Source of the DNA: Oscillospiraceae bacterium
GTDB taxonomy: Bacteria; Bacillota; Clostridia; Oscillospirales; Oscillospiraceae
Assembly: GCA_016286595.1 (NCBI GenBank)
Contig: JAEETR010000033.1
Location: forward strand, 1 to 14,620
Reading direction: 5' to 3'
DNA: 14,620 bases
The position numbers were made by a program, and so were the translations under genes. Shown one piece after another: positions 7,267 through 14,132 of this stretch. Every line of letters starts with the position of its first letter. The stretch's first letter is position 1. The notes beneath the pieces were generated by a model. The model saw only the letters and a program-made list of their open reading frames with translations, had not been told where the DNA came from and made no database searches.

Positions 7267-7451
7267 CCCTGCTGTGCCCGTGATAGACTTGTTTAAACCC
7301 ACAACAAATATAAGGGATACTGATTCTCTTGCGGTGAATTGCAGGCCTCCCGCGCTCTGCGCGGACGTTGGAAGCAGCGAAACCGCAAGGAAGTAACCCA
7401 CCTGCATGTATAGTGCAGGTTATAAATGAGTCTACACGGCATGGGCGGGGG
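7267..7451 (+). ncRNA. ssrS: 6S RNA (RNA polymerase-binding regulatory RNA)
   Basis: 6S RNA mimics an open promoter and binds housekeeping RNA polymerase, damping transcription in stationary phase. The fold can be read directly. The closing stem pairs 7267-7282 (CCCTGCTGTGCCCGTG) with 7435-7451 (CACGGCATGGGCGGGGG), with small bulges. A large central bubble follows (about 7283-7327 and 7390-7434). An upper stem pairs CTTGCGGT (7328-7335) perfectly with ACCGCAAG (7382-7389), and an apical hairpin CCGCGC/GCGCGG lies at 7350-7364. On the 3' side of the bubble is the small hairpin ACCTGCA/TGCAGGT (7400-7420), as in known 6S RNAs. The segments near TTGTTTAAACCC and AACCCACCTGC resemble clostridial 6S RNAs. 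Mature ends are approximate. No clear own promoter was found; it may be processed from the DUF1292 transcript. Confidence 0.87.
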
Positions 7452-7459
7452 CTTTTCAG

Positions 7460-7486
7460 CGCGGTGACGTTTCACCGCGTTTTTTT
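7460..7486 (+). terminator. Intrinsic terminator of the 6S RNA
   Basis: CGCGGTGA (7460-7467) pairs with TCACCGCG (7472-7479) over a 4-nt loop and is followed by seven T (7480-7486). Confidence 0.93.
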
Positions 7487-7521
7487 ATTTGTTACTTTTT
7501 TATGAAATAAGGTTTTTGTGC

Positions 7522-7550
7522 TTGCAACAGTGGCGCCAATCGTCTATAAT
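7522..7550 (+). promoter_or_regulatory. Strong sigma-A promoter for the foldase gene
   Basis: TTGCAA (7522-7527), exactly 17 nt, then a perfect TATAAT (7545-7550). It lies just after the 6S terminator. Transcription would start near 7557. This excludes the in-frame GTG at 7518 as a start, since it lies upstream of the promoter. Confidence 0.88.
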
Positions 7551-7610
7551 TACTTTTCAGCGGCCGTTCCGGCCGTTAAAAGGTTACACGAAAAAAGGAT
7601 GAATAAGACT

Positions 7611-9188
7611 ATGGGTGCTTCAAGAGACAAGAAGATGCGCCGCATCGCCGAGATGACGGAGACCGCGCCTTCAAAGAAAAAAGAAGAAAAGACCTCCGGC
7701 TACAACAAAAAGGCCGTGATCATCGCGGCGGTGGTAGCCGTGGTGGCGATAGTGGTGCTTGTTTTCAACTCGTCCCTGCTCTACAGGTACGGCACCGCCG
7801 TGACCGTGGGCGGCGAGGATTACAGTGCCGCCGAGTTCAACTATTTCTACAGCTCCGCCTACAACAACATTTATCAGCAGTACTATCAGATTTTCGGCGA
7901 TAGCGCAAGGCAGTACATGCCCGACACTACCAGGCCGCTGAGCGAGCAGTACGAGGACGAGTCCACCGGCACCACCTGGGCCAGCTATCTCGAGAGCATG
8001 ACTCTTCTGCGCATGAACACCGTGACCATGCTGTGCAAGAATGCCGAGGAAGAGGGCTTCAAGCTCAGCGACAGAGCCGCCAGCCAGATTGAGGAATCTT
8101 TCAAGACCCTGCCGGACGCCGCAAGGAGCATCGGTCTGCGTTCCGTCAAGGGCTATCTTGAGTACGTTTACGGCAAGGGCATGAACGAGAAGATCCTGCG
8201 CAAGTGCACCCGTATGGAAGCGCTGGCCATGGAGTACAGCACCTACCGCGCCGAGCAGTACCAGTTCTCCGACGAGGAGCTGGATACCTATTACGACGAA
8301 AATCTTGCCAATGATTACGACTTCGTCAACTTCCGCCGCTTCTTCTTCTCCACCACTCCCGCCGACGGAGAGGACGCGGAGACGGCAAAGGCCAACGCCC
8401 GTGCCCGGGCCATCGAGTTCCAGTCCCGCGTCACCGACGAGCAGTCCTTCGTCGACCTGGCCTACGAGTATGCCGCCGATGACGTGAAGGCCACTTACGA
8501 GGACCCCGACGCCACCCTGATGGGCGGTTACGGCACGTCTCTCAACTCCGCTTATTATCACGACTGGCTGCTGGATAACCAGAGAGCCACCGGCGACTGC
8601 GCCGTGCTGCCCGATCCCGACGAGGAGACCAGCATGGACGGCTTCTACGTGGTATACTTCATCGACAGGGACGTCAACGACTACCCCTCCGTCAACTACA
8701 CCTACATGTATATCCCCGTGGGCAGCGTCAGCCGTGACGCTTATGCCGACGACGAGGCCTATTACAAGGCTGCCGCCGACGCCACCGCGGGCGCGGTGTC
8801 CCTGGCCAACGAGATCAGTGAGTCCTGGAGCGCCGATCCCTCCGACGAGAATTACGACGCTCTGCTCAGCAGATACGCTGACAGCATTGGCGACAGCGAT
8901 ACCGTCAAGAGAGACGGCAAGTACGACATGAGCGACAACGTCATCTCCTGGCTGTTCGATCCCGGCCGCAAGGCGGGGGACGTGACGGTCCTTGATTCCC
9001 AGTACGGCAACGCCTACTACGTGATGCGTTTCGACGGCACCGACATCTACCGCTCCAGAGCCCTCGCCAAAAATGAGATGGGCTCTCAGGCGTTCAGCGA
9101 CTGGCAGGAGGAGGTCTCCGCCGACTATAAGTCCACCCTCAAGGGACTTATGCGCTTCACCAAGAAGATACCCGCCCTGGGCGGCTGA
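7611..9188 (+). CDS. Membrane-anchored SurA/PrsA-like foldase (peptidyl-prolyl isomerase family)
   Basis: A 525-aa protein with a short Lys-rich cytosolic N-terminus, one membrane span (about residues 35-52, KAVIIAAVVAVVAIVVLVF) and a long extracellular part. No lipobox cysteine, so unlike PrsA it is not a lipoprotein. Residues ~60-235 look like a SurA-N/trigger-factor-type helical chaperone region. Two parvulin-like modules seem to follow: one from VNFRRFFFS (239 on) to GFYVVYFIDRD, a second from VNYTYMYIPVGS (361 on) to GNAYYVMRFDGTD (466-478). Both lack the histidine usual in the RHIL-type first strand, so isomerase activity is doubtful; a chaperone role for exported proteins is likelier. 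ATG 7611 is chosen because AAAGGA (7594-7599) lies 11 nt upstream; ATG 7599 is in frame but overlaps that site. Single-gene unit with strong promoter and terminator, suggesting high constant expression. Confidence 0.8.
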   Translation: MGASRDKKMRRIAEMTETAPSKKKEEKTSGYNKKAVIIAAVVAVVAIVVLVFNSSLLYRYGTAVTVGGEDYSAAEFNYFYSSAYNNIYQQYYQIFGDSARQYMPDTTRPLSEQYEDESTGTTWASYLESMTLLRMNTVTMLCKNAEEEGFKLSDRAASQIEESFKTLPDAARSIGLRSVKGYLEYVYGKGMNEKILRKCTRMEALAMEYSTYRAEQYQFSDEELDTYYDENLANDYDFVNFRRFFFSTTPADGEDAETAKANARARAIEFQSRVTDEQSFVDLAYEYAADDVKATYEDPDATLMGGYGTSLNSAYYHDWLLDNQRATGDCAVLPDPDEETSMDGFYVVYFIDRDVNDYPSVNYTYMYIPVGSVSRDAYADDEAYYKAAADATAGAVSLANEISESWSADPSDENYDALLSRYADSIGDSDTVKRDGKYDMSDNVISWLFDPGRKAGDVTVLDSQYGNAYYVMRFDGTDIYRSRALAKNEMGSQAFSDWQEEVSADYKSTLKGLMRFTKKIPALGG

Positions 9189-9211
9189 TATCCCGCGATT
9201 AATAATACCCG

Positions 9212-9247
9212 GACCGGGAAGAGTTGTTCTCTTCCCGGTCTTTTTTT
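9212..9247 (+). terminator. Intrinsic terminator after the foldase gene
   Basis: A perfect 12-bp stem, GACCGGGAAGAG (9212-9223) with CTCTTCCCGGTC (9229-9240), 5-nt loop, then seven T (9241-9247). It insulates the foldase unit from the sporulation operon. Confidence 0.96.
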
Positions 9248-9258
9248 ATTTTCTGCGG

Positions 9259-9287
9259 TCATATCCGCGGGGGACAGGCAATACAAT
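9259..9287 (+). promoter_or_regulatory. Sigma-E-type promoter of the spoIIIA operon
   Basis: TCATATC (9259-9265) matches the sigma-E -35 (KMATATT; TCATATT) at all but the last base. After 14 nt, AATACAAT (9280-9287) matches the -10 (CATACAHT) with one mismatch. Spacing is in the usual 14-15 range. Transcription would start near 9294, just before the ribosome site at 9301-9307. This agrees with known mother-cell control of spoIIIA in B. subtilis and rules out ATG 9286 as the spoIIIAA start. Confidence 0.75.
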
Positions 9288-9315
9288 GGAGCAGACGGAC
9301 AAAGGAGATACGAAG

Positions 9316-10233
9316 ATGAACAACGAGGATTATCTTGTCTCACGCTTCGACGGGGCGGTCCTTCTGCTGCCCTACGCGCTGAGAGAGAGCGTAAGAAAAC
9401 TTGACAGGACCCGCCGGGCGTCGGCGGAGGAGCTTCGCCTGCGGGTTGGCCGGCCGCCCGCCGTGCTGCTGCCGGAGGGGGAGACGGAACTGGGAAAAAG
9501 ACCCGTCACCGCCCGTGACCTGGACATGCTGCTGGAACTGGCCACCGGGGCGTCGGCCCACGCCGCCGGACCACAGCTGCGGCGGGGCTTCGTGACCGCC
9601 CGGGGCGGTTACCGCGTGGGACTATGCGGACCGGTGATAATGCGGGGCGGCGAGATGGAGGGCTATTCGGCGCTGTCCTCGGCGGCGGTGAGAATATCAA
9701 GGGAGATAAAGGGCGCGGCGGCGCCGCTGATGCCGCGGATAGTCCGGGCGGGAGAACTGATGTCCGCGGTGATTTTGTCGCCGCCGGGATGGGGAAAAAC
9801 AACGCTCCTGCGGGACGTGATAAGGGCCGTGTCCGACGGGGAGGGCCTGCCGACGCCGCTGCGGGTGGGGCTTGCCGATGAGCGGGGAGAGATAGCCGCC
9901 GTCAGCGGCGGAGAGCCGCAGATGGACGTGGGGTCCCGTACCGACGTGCTCACAGGCTGCCCGAAGGCCGAGGGGGTGGAAGTGCTCATGCGCTCCATGA
10001 ACCCGGAGGTGGTGGCGCTGGACGAGATAACGTCGCCGGAGGATATAGAGGCGGTGACGCGGGCGGCCAACTGCGGAGTGAAGCTGCTTGCCACTGCCCA
10101 CGCCTCCTGCGTGGAGGATATGGCCAGAAGACCCCTGTACAGGAGGATACTTGACTGCGGGGCCTTCGATATGGCCGTCGTCATAAGAAAAACCGGCGCG
10201 CTGCGCCGATACGAGGCGGTGAGCGTGAGATGA
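9316..10233 (+). CDS. spoIIIAA: Stage III sporulation protein AA, secretion-type ATPase
   Basis: The cytosolic ATPase of the SpoIIIA-SpoIIQ channel, related to type II/IV secretion ATPases. It is thought to power passage between mother cell and forespore, supporting late forespore gene expression. Walker A is PPGWGKTT at residues 156-163; Walker B is VVALDE ending with D236-E237; a conserved LADERGEIAA segment lies between them, and ATAHA follows. The first ~150 residues contain the GYRVGLCG and ISREIKG stretches common to the family. 305 aa. The start ATG 9316 has AAAGGAG (9301-9307) 8 nt upstream and lies behind the sigma-E-like promoter. The last four bases overlap spoIIIAB (ATGA), indicating coupled translation. 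Confidence 0.95.
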   Translation: MNNEDYLVSRFDGAVLLLPYALRESVRKLDRTRRASAEELRLRVGRPPAVLLPEGETELGKRPVTARDLDMLLELATGASAHAAGPQLRRGFVTARGGYRVGLCGPVIMRGGEMEGYSALSSAAVRISREIKGAAAPLMPRIVRAGELMSAVILSPPGWGKTTLLRDVIRAVSDGEGLPTPLRVGLADERGEIAAVSGGEPQMDVGSRTDVLTGCPKAEGVEVLMRSMNPEVVALDEITSPEDIEAVTRAANCGVKLLATAHASCVEDMARRPLYRRILDCGAFDMAVVIRKTGALRRYEAVSVR

Positions 10234-10745
10234 CGAGATATATCGGCGCGGCGCTGATACTCGCCTCCTCCGGGGCGATGGGTATCGGCATGGTCAGAGC
10301 GCTGCGTTACAGAGTGAGGTGCCTGTCGGCGGTGTGCCAGGCGCTTCTCATACTCAAAAGTGAGATATGCGGCCGTCTAACCCCGCTCCGCGATGCCTTT
10401 GAAAAGCTGTCGGAGGAGGGACCGGCGCTCACGTCGCCGCTTTTTGCGGCGGCTCTTGAGGGCATGAGCAGGCTGGACAGCCGGAGCGCCGCGGACATAT
10501 GGCGGGAAGCGGTGTTCGGGGACAACGGCCTTGACCTCACCGCCCGGGAGCGGGAGGACCTGGCGGCAGCGGGCGCCGTGCTGGGACGCTGCGACCTGGA
10601 GCTTCAGTCCGGGACTCTCGGCGAAGCGGCGGAAAAGTTCAGGGAATATCTCAGCCGTGCGGAGACGAAAGCGGACAGGGACGGCAGGGCAAACGCCATG
10701 CTCAGCATAACGGCGGGGATATTCGCCGTACTGATCCTGCTGTGA
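10230..10745 (+). CDS. spoIIIAB: Stage III sporulation protein AB
   Basis: A 171-aa membrane protein of the SpoIIIA complex with distant similarity to type II secretion GspF proteins. An N-terminal membrane segment (about residues 4-24, IGAALILASSGAMGIGMVRAL) is followed by a helical soluble part starting RVRCLSAVCQALLILKSEI, a typical SpoIIIAB stretch, and a C-terminal hydrophobic segment (ITAGIFAVLILL). It is expected to contact the ATPase SpoIIIAA. The start overlaps the spoIIIAA stop (ATGA). Sequence is weakly conserved in this family, so operon position adds to the call. Confidence 0.92.
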   Translation: MTRYIGAALILASSGAMGIGMVRALRYRVRCLSAVCQALLILKSEICGRLTPLRDAFEKLSEEGPALTSPLFAAALEGMSRLDSRSAADIWREAVFGDNGLDLTAREREDLAAAGAVLGRCDLELQSGTLGEAAEKFREYLSRAETKADRDGRANAMLSITAGIFAVLILL

Positions 10746-10763
10746 CATACGAAAGGGACGAAA

Positions 10764-10958
10764 TTGGAAGTCGATCTCATTTTCAAGATAGCCGCCGTGG
10801 GAATACTCGTGGCGGTGCTGAACCTTCTGCTGGGCAGGGCCGGCCGGGACGAGCAGGCCCTGATGACCACGATCGCAGGCCTGGTGGTGGTGCTGGTGGT
10901 GCTCGTTAAGCAGATCTCGGAACTTTTTGAGCTCATCAAGAGCCTTTTCGGTTTCTGA
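10764..10958 (+). CDS. spoIIIAC: Stage III sporulation protein AC
   Basis: A 64-aa protein of two membrane helices (about residues 5-23 and 34-51) joined by a charged loop (GRAGRDEQ), matching the small SpoIIIAC family in size and pattern (VDLIFKIAAVGILVAVLN; QISELFELIKSLFGF). It is an inner-membrane part of the channel, usually paired with SpoIIIAD. The start codon is TTG 10764, supported by AAAGGGA (10752-10758) 5 nt upstream. It is the only gene in the operon with a TTG start, and the gap from spoIIIAB is 18 nt. Confidence 0.93.
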   Translation: MEVDLIFKIAAVGILVAVLNLLLGRAGRDEQALMTTIAGLVVVLVVLVKQISELFELIKSLFGF

Positions 10959-10960
10959 AT

Positions 10961-11347
10961 ATGGACACGATAGCAAAGACCGCGGCGGTATGCGTCAGCG
11001 CGGCGCTGCTGGCCGTCGTTATAAAAAAGGACAGCCCCGCCATGGCCCTGCTGCTGACTCTGGGAGCCGCCTGCTTCGCCGCGTACTTCGCCGTGACGGC
11101 GCTGAAGGACGTGACGGCAGCGGCGGCGGAGCTGGCCACCGGCGCGGGGATGGACGGTCCCGTGCTGTCGGCGGTGCTGAAGACGGCGGGCATAGGCATA
11201 ACGGCCGCCTTCGCCTCCGACGTATGTGAAGAGGCGGGGATGAAGGCCGCCTCCTCCGCCGTGGATCTGGCGGGCGGGGCGGCGGCTGTGGCGGCGGCGT
11301 TCCCACTTGTTAAAACGGTGGTGACCATGCTGGGTGACCTTTTGTGA
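10961..11347 (+). CDS. spoIIIAD: Stage III sporulation protein AD
   Basis: A 128-aa integral membrane protein with about four hydrophobic segments (residues ~5-20, 27-47, 70-90, 100-125). The family pattern KTAGIGITAAFASDVCEEAGMKAASSAVDLAG is visible in the second half, ending in a hydrophobic AAAFPLVKTVV stretch. It belongs to the SpoIIIAC/AD module of the channel. The start ATG lies 2 nt after the spoIIIAC stop and has no strong ribosome site, so translation probably depends on coupling to spoIIIAC. Confidence 0.93.
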   Translation: MDTIAKTAAVCVSAALLAVVIKKDSPAMALLLTLGAACFAAYFAVTALKDVTAAAAELATGAGMDGPVLSAVLKTAGIGITAAFASDVCEEAGMKAASSAVDLAGGAAAVAAAFPLVKTVVTMLGDLL

Positions 11348-12456
11348 CTCCGATGAAAAAAGTCGCCGCAGCGGCACTTTTCGTCGCCGCGGCCGCAATG
11401 ATGACGATCCCCTCCATGGCGGAGCCCTGGCTGGAGGAGGCGGGGGAGAGCCTGGGCATAGCGGCCCTCGAGCAGAGCGTGCCGCCGTCCGCGTCACAAG
11501 CGCTGGGGAATATTACGGTATCCTCCGCCGGTGACGGCGGCGCGGCGGAAAAACTCTTTAAAAGCGCACTGTCCGCTCTTAAGGATTCGCGGGCAGACGC
11601 GGTGACGGGAGGGGCGAGGATACTGCTGGCTGCCGTATTTGCCGGAATGGTCAGTTCGGTGTTGGCGGGCAGGAGCGATCTGACCCGCACGGCTGCCGAT
11701 CTTGCGGGGGTGAGCGCGGTACTGGCGGTAGGCATGGGCTCGGCGGGCCCGTTCATCGGTCTTGCGGCAGAAACGCTGGAGGACGTGAACGCCTTCGGTA
11801 CAGCCCTGCTGCCGGTGATAACGGCGGCGGGCGCCGCCTCCGGCGCCGTGACGTCCTCCGCGGTGAAGTACGCCGCGGCGGCGCTTTATATGAACGTGAT
11901 AATGAACGTTGGGAAAAAGCTCGTCGTGCCCCTTGTATACGCCTACGTGGCCGCGTCCGGGGCGTCCGCCGCCTTCGAGGGCGTACCGAAAAGCGCCGCG
12001 GCCCTCATAAAAAAGACGGTGAGCGTCACGCTGTCTCTCACGGCCCTCTCCTTTACCGTTTACGTGCTGGTGGCGGGCCTGGTCACGTCCACCTCCGACG
12101 CTGCAGCCATCAGAGCGGCGAAGACGGCCATATCCACCGTCCTGCCGGTGGTGGGAAGCGTGGTGGCCGACGCCGCCGACACGGTGGTATCCGGTATGGC
12201 GGTGCTGAAAAACGGCGTGGGAGTGTTCGGCCTTCTTGTGACCTGCGCCATATGCGCAGGACCTTTTATAAGGCTTGGCGTGAGCGTACTCGTTTACAAG
12301 GCTGCCGCCATGCTTGCCGAGCCCTTCGGAGGCAGGACGGCGGCGCTTATATCCGCCGTGGGTGACGCACTGTCCATGGCGGCGGCGCTGACGGGTACGG
12401 GCGCGGTGGTGCTGTTCGTTTCGATCATCTCTGCTATGAGGGCGGTGACCGGCTGA
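11344..12456 (+). CDS. spoIIIAE: Stage III sporulation protein AE
   Basis: The largest membrane component of the complex, 370 aa. An N-terminal signal sequence (MKKVAAAALFVAAAAMMTIPSMA) is followed by a soluble stretch to about residue 85 and then several membrane spans (among them ILLAAVFAGMVSSVLAG, LAGVSAVLAVGMGSAG, LSLTALSFTVYVLVAGLV). The hallmark KTAISTVLPVVGSVVADAADTVVSG lies near residues 259-283. A permease-like role has been proposed for the family. GTG 11344 is chosen as start: it overlaps the spoIIIAD stop and GGGTGA (11332-11337) lies 6 nt upstream. ATG 11353 is an alternative that would drop three residues. The stop overlaps spoIIIAF by one base. Confidence 0.95.
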   Translation: MTPMKKVAAAALFVAAAAMMTIPSMAEPWLEEAGESLGIAALEQSVPPSASQALGNITVSSAGDGGAAEKLFKSALSALKDSRADAVTGGARILLAAVFAGMVSSVLAGRSDLTRTAADLAGVSAVLAVGMGSAGPFIGLAAETLEDVNAFGTALLPVITAAGAASGAVTSSAVKYAAAALYMNVIMNVGKKLVVPLVYAYVAASGASAAFEGVPKSAAALIKKTVSVTLSLTALSFTVYVLVAGLVTSTSDAAAIRAAKTAISTVLPVVGSVVADAADTVVSGMAVLKNGVGVFGLLVTCAICAGPFIRLGVSVLVYKAAAMLAEPFGGRTAALISAVGDALSMAAALTGTGAVVLFVSIISAMRAVTG

Positions 12457-12959
12457 TGGAGACCATGCTGAAGAACTGGATACTCGGAATGATCGCCGCG
12501 GCGGTGCTGTCGGCGGTACTGATGAGCGTGGTGCCGAAGGGTACGGCAAGACGGGTGATGACCTTCGCCCTGTCCCTGGCGGCTCTTACGGCGCTGGTGC
12601 GGCCGTTGATGCAGTTCGACTATGAGACCTTCGCCGCCGCCGTCCTTCAAACGCACACCGGCGCGGGCGATATCGCCCAGGGCGGATACAGCGGCAGGTC
12701 GGACGTCGAAAGACAACTCATACAGGACGCTCTCGCGTCATATATATCGGACAAAGGGGCGGCTCTCGGGGTCAAACTCAAAACGGTGACGGTGAAGACC
12801 CGGTGGAGCGGCGAGATATGGTACCCGGTGAGCGCGGAACTGACGACGGAAGGTCCGCAGCCGGAAGCCGGGGCGCTGGCGCAGTATATGGAGTCGGAGC
12901 TTGGTATCGAGAGATCGCAGCAGATATGGAAGACGAGCGATGAAAATGCAGATGGGTGA
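12456..12959 (+). CDS. spoIIIAF: Stage III sporulation protein AF
   Basis: A 167-aa protein with two N-terminal membrane segments (about residues 7-27 and 31-51, the second with TFALSLAALTALVRPLMQF) and a soluble C-terminal domain. That domain carries VERQLIQDALASYISDKGAALGVKLKTVTVKT, a ring-building-like alpha/beta region as in SpoIIIAF. The family helps hold the channel rings; its exact role is not settled. The start shares one base with the spoIIIAE stop (TGATG). The 3' end overlaps spoIIIAG by 20 nt. Confidence 0.93.
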   Translation: METMLKNWILGMIAAAVLSAVLMSVVPKGTARRVMTFALSLAALTALVRPLMQFDYETFAAAVLQTHTGAGDIAQGGYSGRSDVERQLIQDALASYISDKGAALGVKLKTVTVKTRWSGEIWYPVSAELTTEGPQPEAGALAQYMESELGIERSQQIWKTSDENADG

Positions 12960-13446
12960 ATTTTGGAAAAAGGCGGCGGCGCTGGCGGGGAAGAACAGGC
13001 TCATCGCGGCCGCCGCGGCTCTGGGAGTGCTGCTTCTGGTGTGGCCCTTCGGTACGAAAACGGCCGCAAAGACCCCTGCCGCCGTGTCCGAAAGCGGCTT
13101 TGACCTGGCGGCGGAGGAGGAGCGGCTGTCCCGGGTGCTGTCGGAGATAGACGGCGCAGGCGCCGTCAGCGTGATGCTCACGCTGCGCTCCGACGCGAGA
13201 CGCGTCATAGCCTACGACAGCAGGACGGCCTCCGGCGGCGACGGGGATACCCAGGCCGTCATAGTCTCCACCGGCGGCGGCGCCAACGACGTGGTCACCG
13301 TGTGCAGCGTATATCCCGAATATGCCGGGGCAGTGGTGGTGGCGGAGGGGGCGGGCAGCGCCAGCGTGAGACTTGAGCTGACAAGAGCCGTAGCCGCGGC
13401 CACCGGCCTCGGCACGGACAGGATAGTTGTGGCGAAGAGTAAATGA
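12940..13446 (+). CDS. spoIIIAG: Stage III sporulation protein AG
   Basis: Forms a large ring in the space between the mother-cell and forespore membranes, using a ring-building motif as in type III secretion rings. The 168-aa product has one membrane span (about residues 19-37, NRLIAAAAALGVLLLVWPF), then LSRVLSEIDGAGAVSVMLTL (the first half of the motif) and ELTRAVAAATGLGTDRIVV (the second half). Between them lies an insertion rich in Gly and beta residues, at the place of the beta-cage insertion of SpoIIIAG. It is shorter than the B. subtilis protein (229 aa). ATG 12940 has GGAAG (12928-12932) upstream; in-frame ATG 12946 and 12952 are weaker. Confidence 0.93.
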   Translation: MKMQMGEFWKKAAALAGKNRLIAAAAALGVLLLVWPFGTKTAAKTPAAVSESGFDLAAEEERLSRVLSEIDGAGAVSVMLTLRSDARRVIAYDSRTASGGDGDTQAVIVSTGGGANDVVTVCSVYPEYAGAVVVAEGAGSASVRLELTRAVAAATGLGTDRIVVAKSK

Positions 13447-13462
13447 ATATGGAGGTGCGGAA

Positions 13463-14053
13463 ATGAAACTGAACGTCTTTAAGAGGAACGCGGTCATAAT
13501 AACGGTGCTGCTTTTCGTGTGCGCGGCGGTGTATCTGAACTGGTCCTACAATCGCCGCGGGACCGCGGAGGCGGACGCCCTGCCGGACGCGGGGGAACTC
13601 ATAGCGGCCCAGCTGGCTGCAGGCGACGATGAAACCGGCGATGCCGGAGGCCTCTACTACCGTGCGTCGGAGCCGGTGCGGGAGGAGGACACTGCCGCCT
13701 CGCTGGAGTATTTTGACAGCGTGCGCCTGCGGCGGCAGGCTTCCCGGGACGAGGCGGCCACCACGCTGGCGGCGGTGGCGTCGGCGGACGGAGCCTCACA
13801 GGAGACGGTGGACGCCGCCCTGAAACAGATGACGCTTCTCGCGGCCTGGTCTGCCCAGGAGTCGGAGATCGAGAGCATGATAAGGGATAAGGGGTTCCTG
13901 GACTGCGTGGCCTATATTTCCGACGAGGGCATCACCGTATCAGTGGCGGCTCTGGACGGCCTTTCCCCGGCAGGAGTCGCCCAGATAACCGACGTGGTCA
14001 CCTGCTATACGGAATTTGCCCCCAGTCAGCTCAGAGTGGTGGAAATAAAATGA
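13463..14053 (+). CDS. spoIIIAH: Stage III sporulation protein AH
   Basis: The mother-cell partner of forespore SpoIIQ; together they zip the two membranes and form the inner channel. The 196-aa product starts MKLNVFKRNAVIITVLL with one membrane span (about residues 8-27), followed by an acidic Ala-rich helical linker (about 30-110) and a C-terminal ring-building domain with WSAQESEIESMIRDKGFLDCVAYISDEGITVSV and a final strand. That domain is the SpoIIQ-binding part in known homologues. No SpoIIQ gene is in the window. GGAGG (13451-13455) lies 7 nt before ATG 13463. Last gene of the spoIIIA operon; no hairpin terminator follows it. Confidence 0.95.
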   Translation: MKLNVFKRNAVIITVLLFVCAAVYLNWSYNRRGTAEADALPDAGELIAAQLAAGDDETGDAGGLYYRASEPVREEDTAASLEYFDSVRLRRQASRDEAATTLAAVASADGASQETVDAALKQMTLLAAWSAQESEIESMIRDKGFLDCVAYISDEGITVSVAALDGLSPAGVAQITDVVTCYTEFAPSQLRVVEIK

Positions 14054-14061
14054 ATGAAGTC

Positions 14062-14090
14062 TTTATTTTTCTCCCGGGGTGTGGTAATAT
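14062..14090 (+). promoter_or_regulatory. Candidate sigma-A promoter for the yqhY-like gene and nusB
   Basis: TTTATT (14062-14067), a 17-nt spacer, and TAATAT (14085-14090) preceded by TG one base away (extended -10). The -35 is weak. Its position just after the spoIIIAH stop would let the downstream housekeeping genes be expressed in growth, independently of sigma-E. Confidence 0.5.
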
Positions 14091-14132
14091 ATCGGTGCGA
14101 CAGCTAATCTACTAAGGTCTGGAGTGAAATAC

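Noticed and set aside
7518..7610. Upstream GTG start (7518) extending the foldase by 31 residues
   Set aside because: A near-consensus promoter (TTGCAA-17-TATAAT, 7522-7550) lies inside this extension, so it would not be transcribed.
7671..8561. Open frame on the minus strand opposite the foldase gene
   Set aside because: Low-complexity Gly/Val/Leu-rich product, antisense to a well-supported gene with its own promoter and terminator.
9286..9315. ATG 9286 as start of spoIIIAA
   Set aside because: It overlaps the -10 of the sigma-E-like promoter, and the ribosome site AAAGGAG at 9301-9307 serves ATG 9316.
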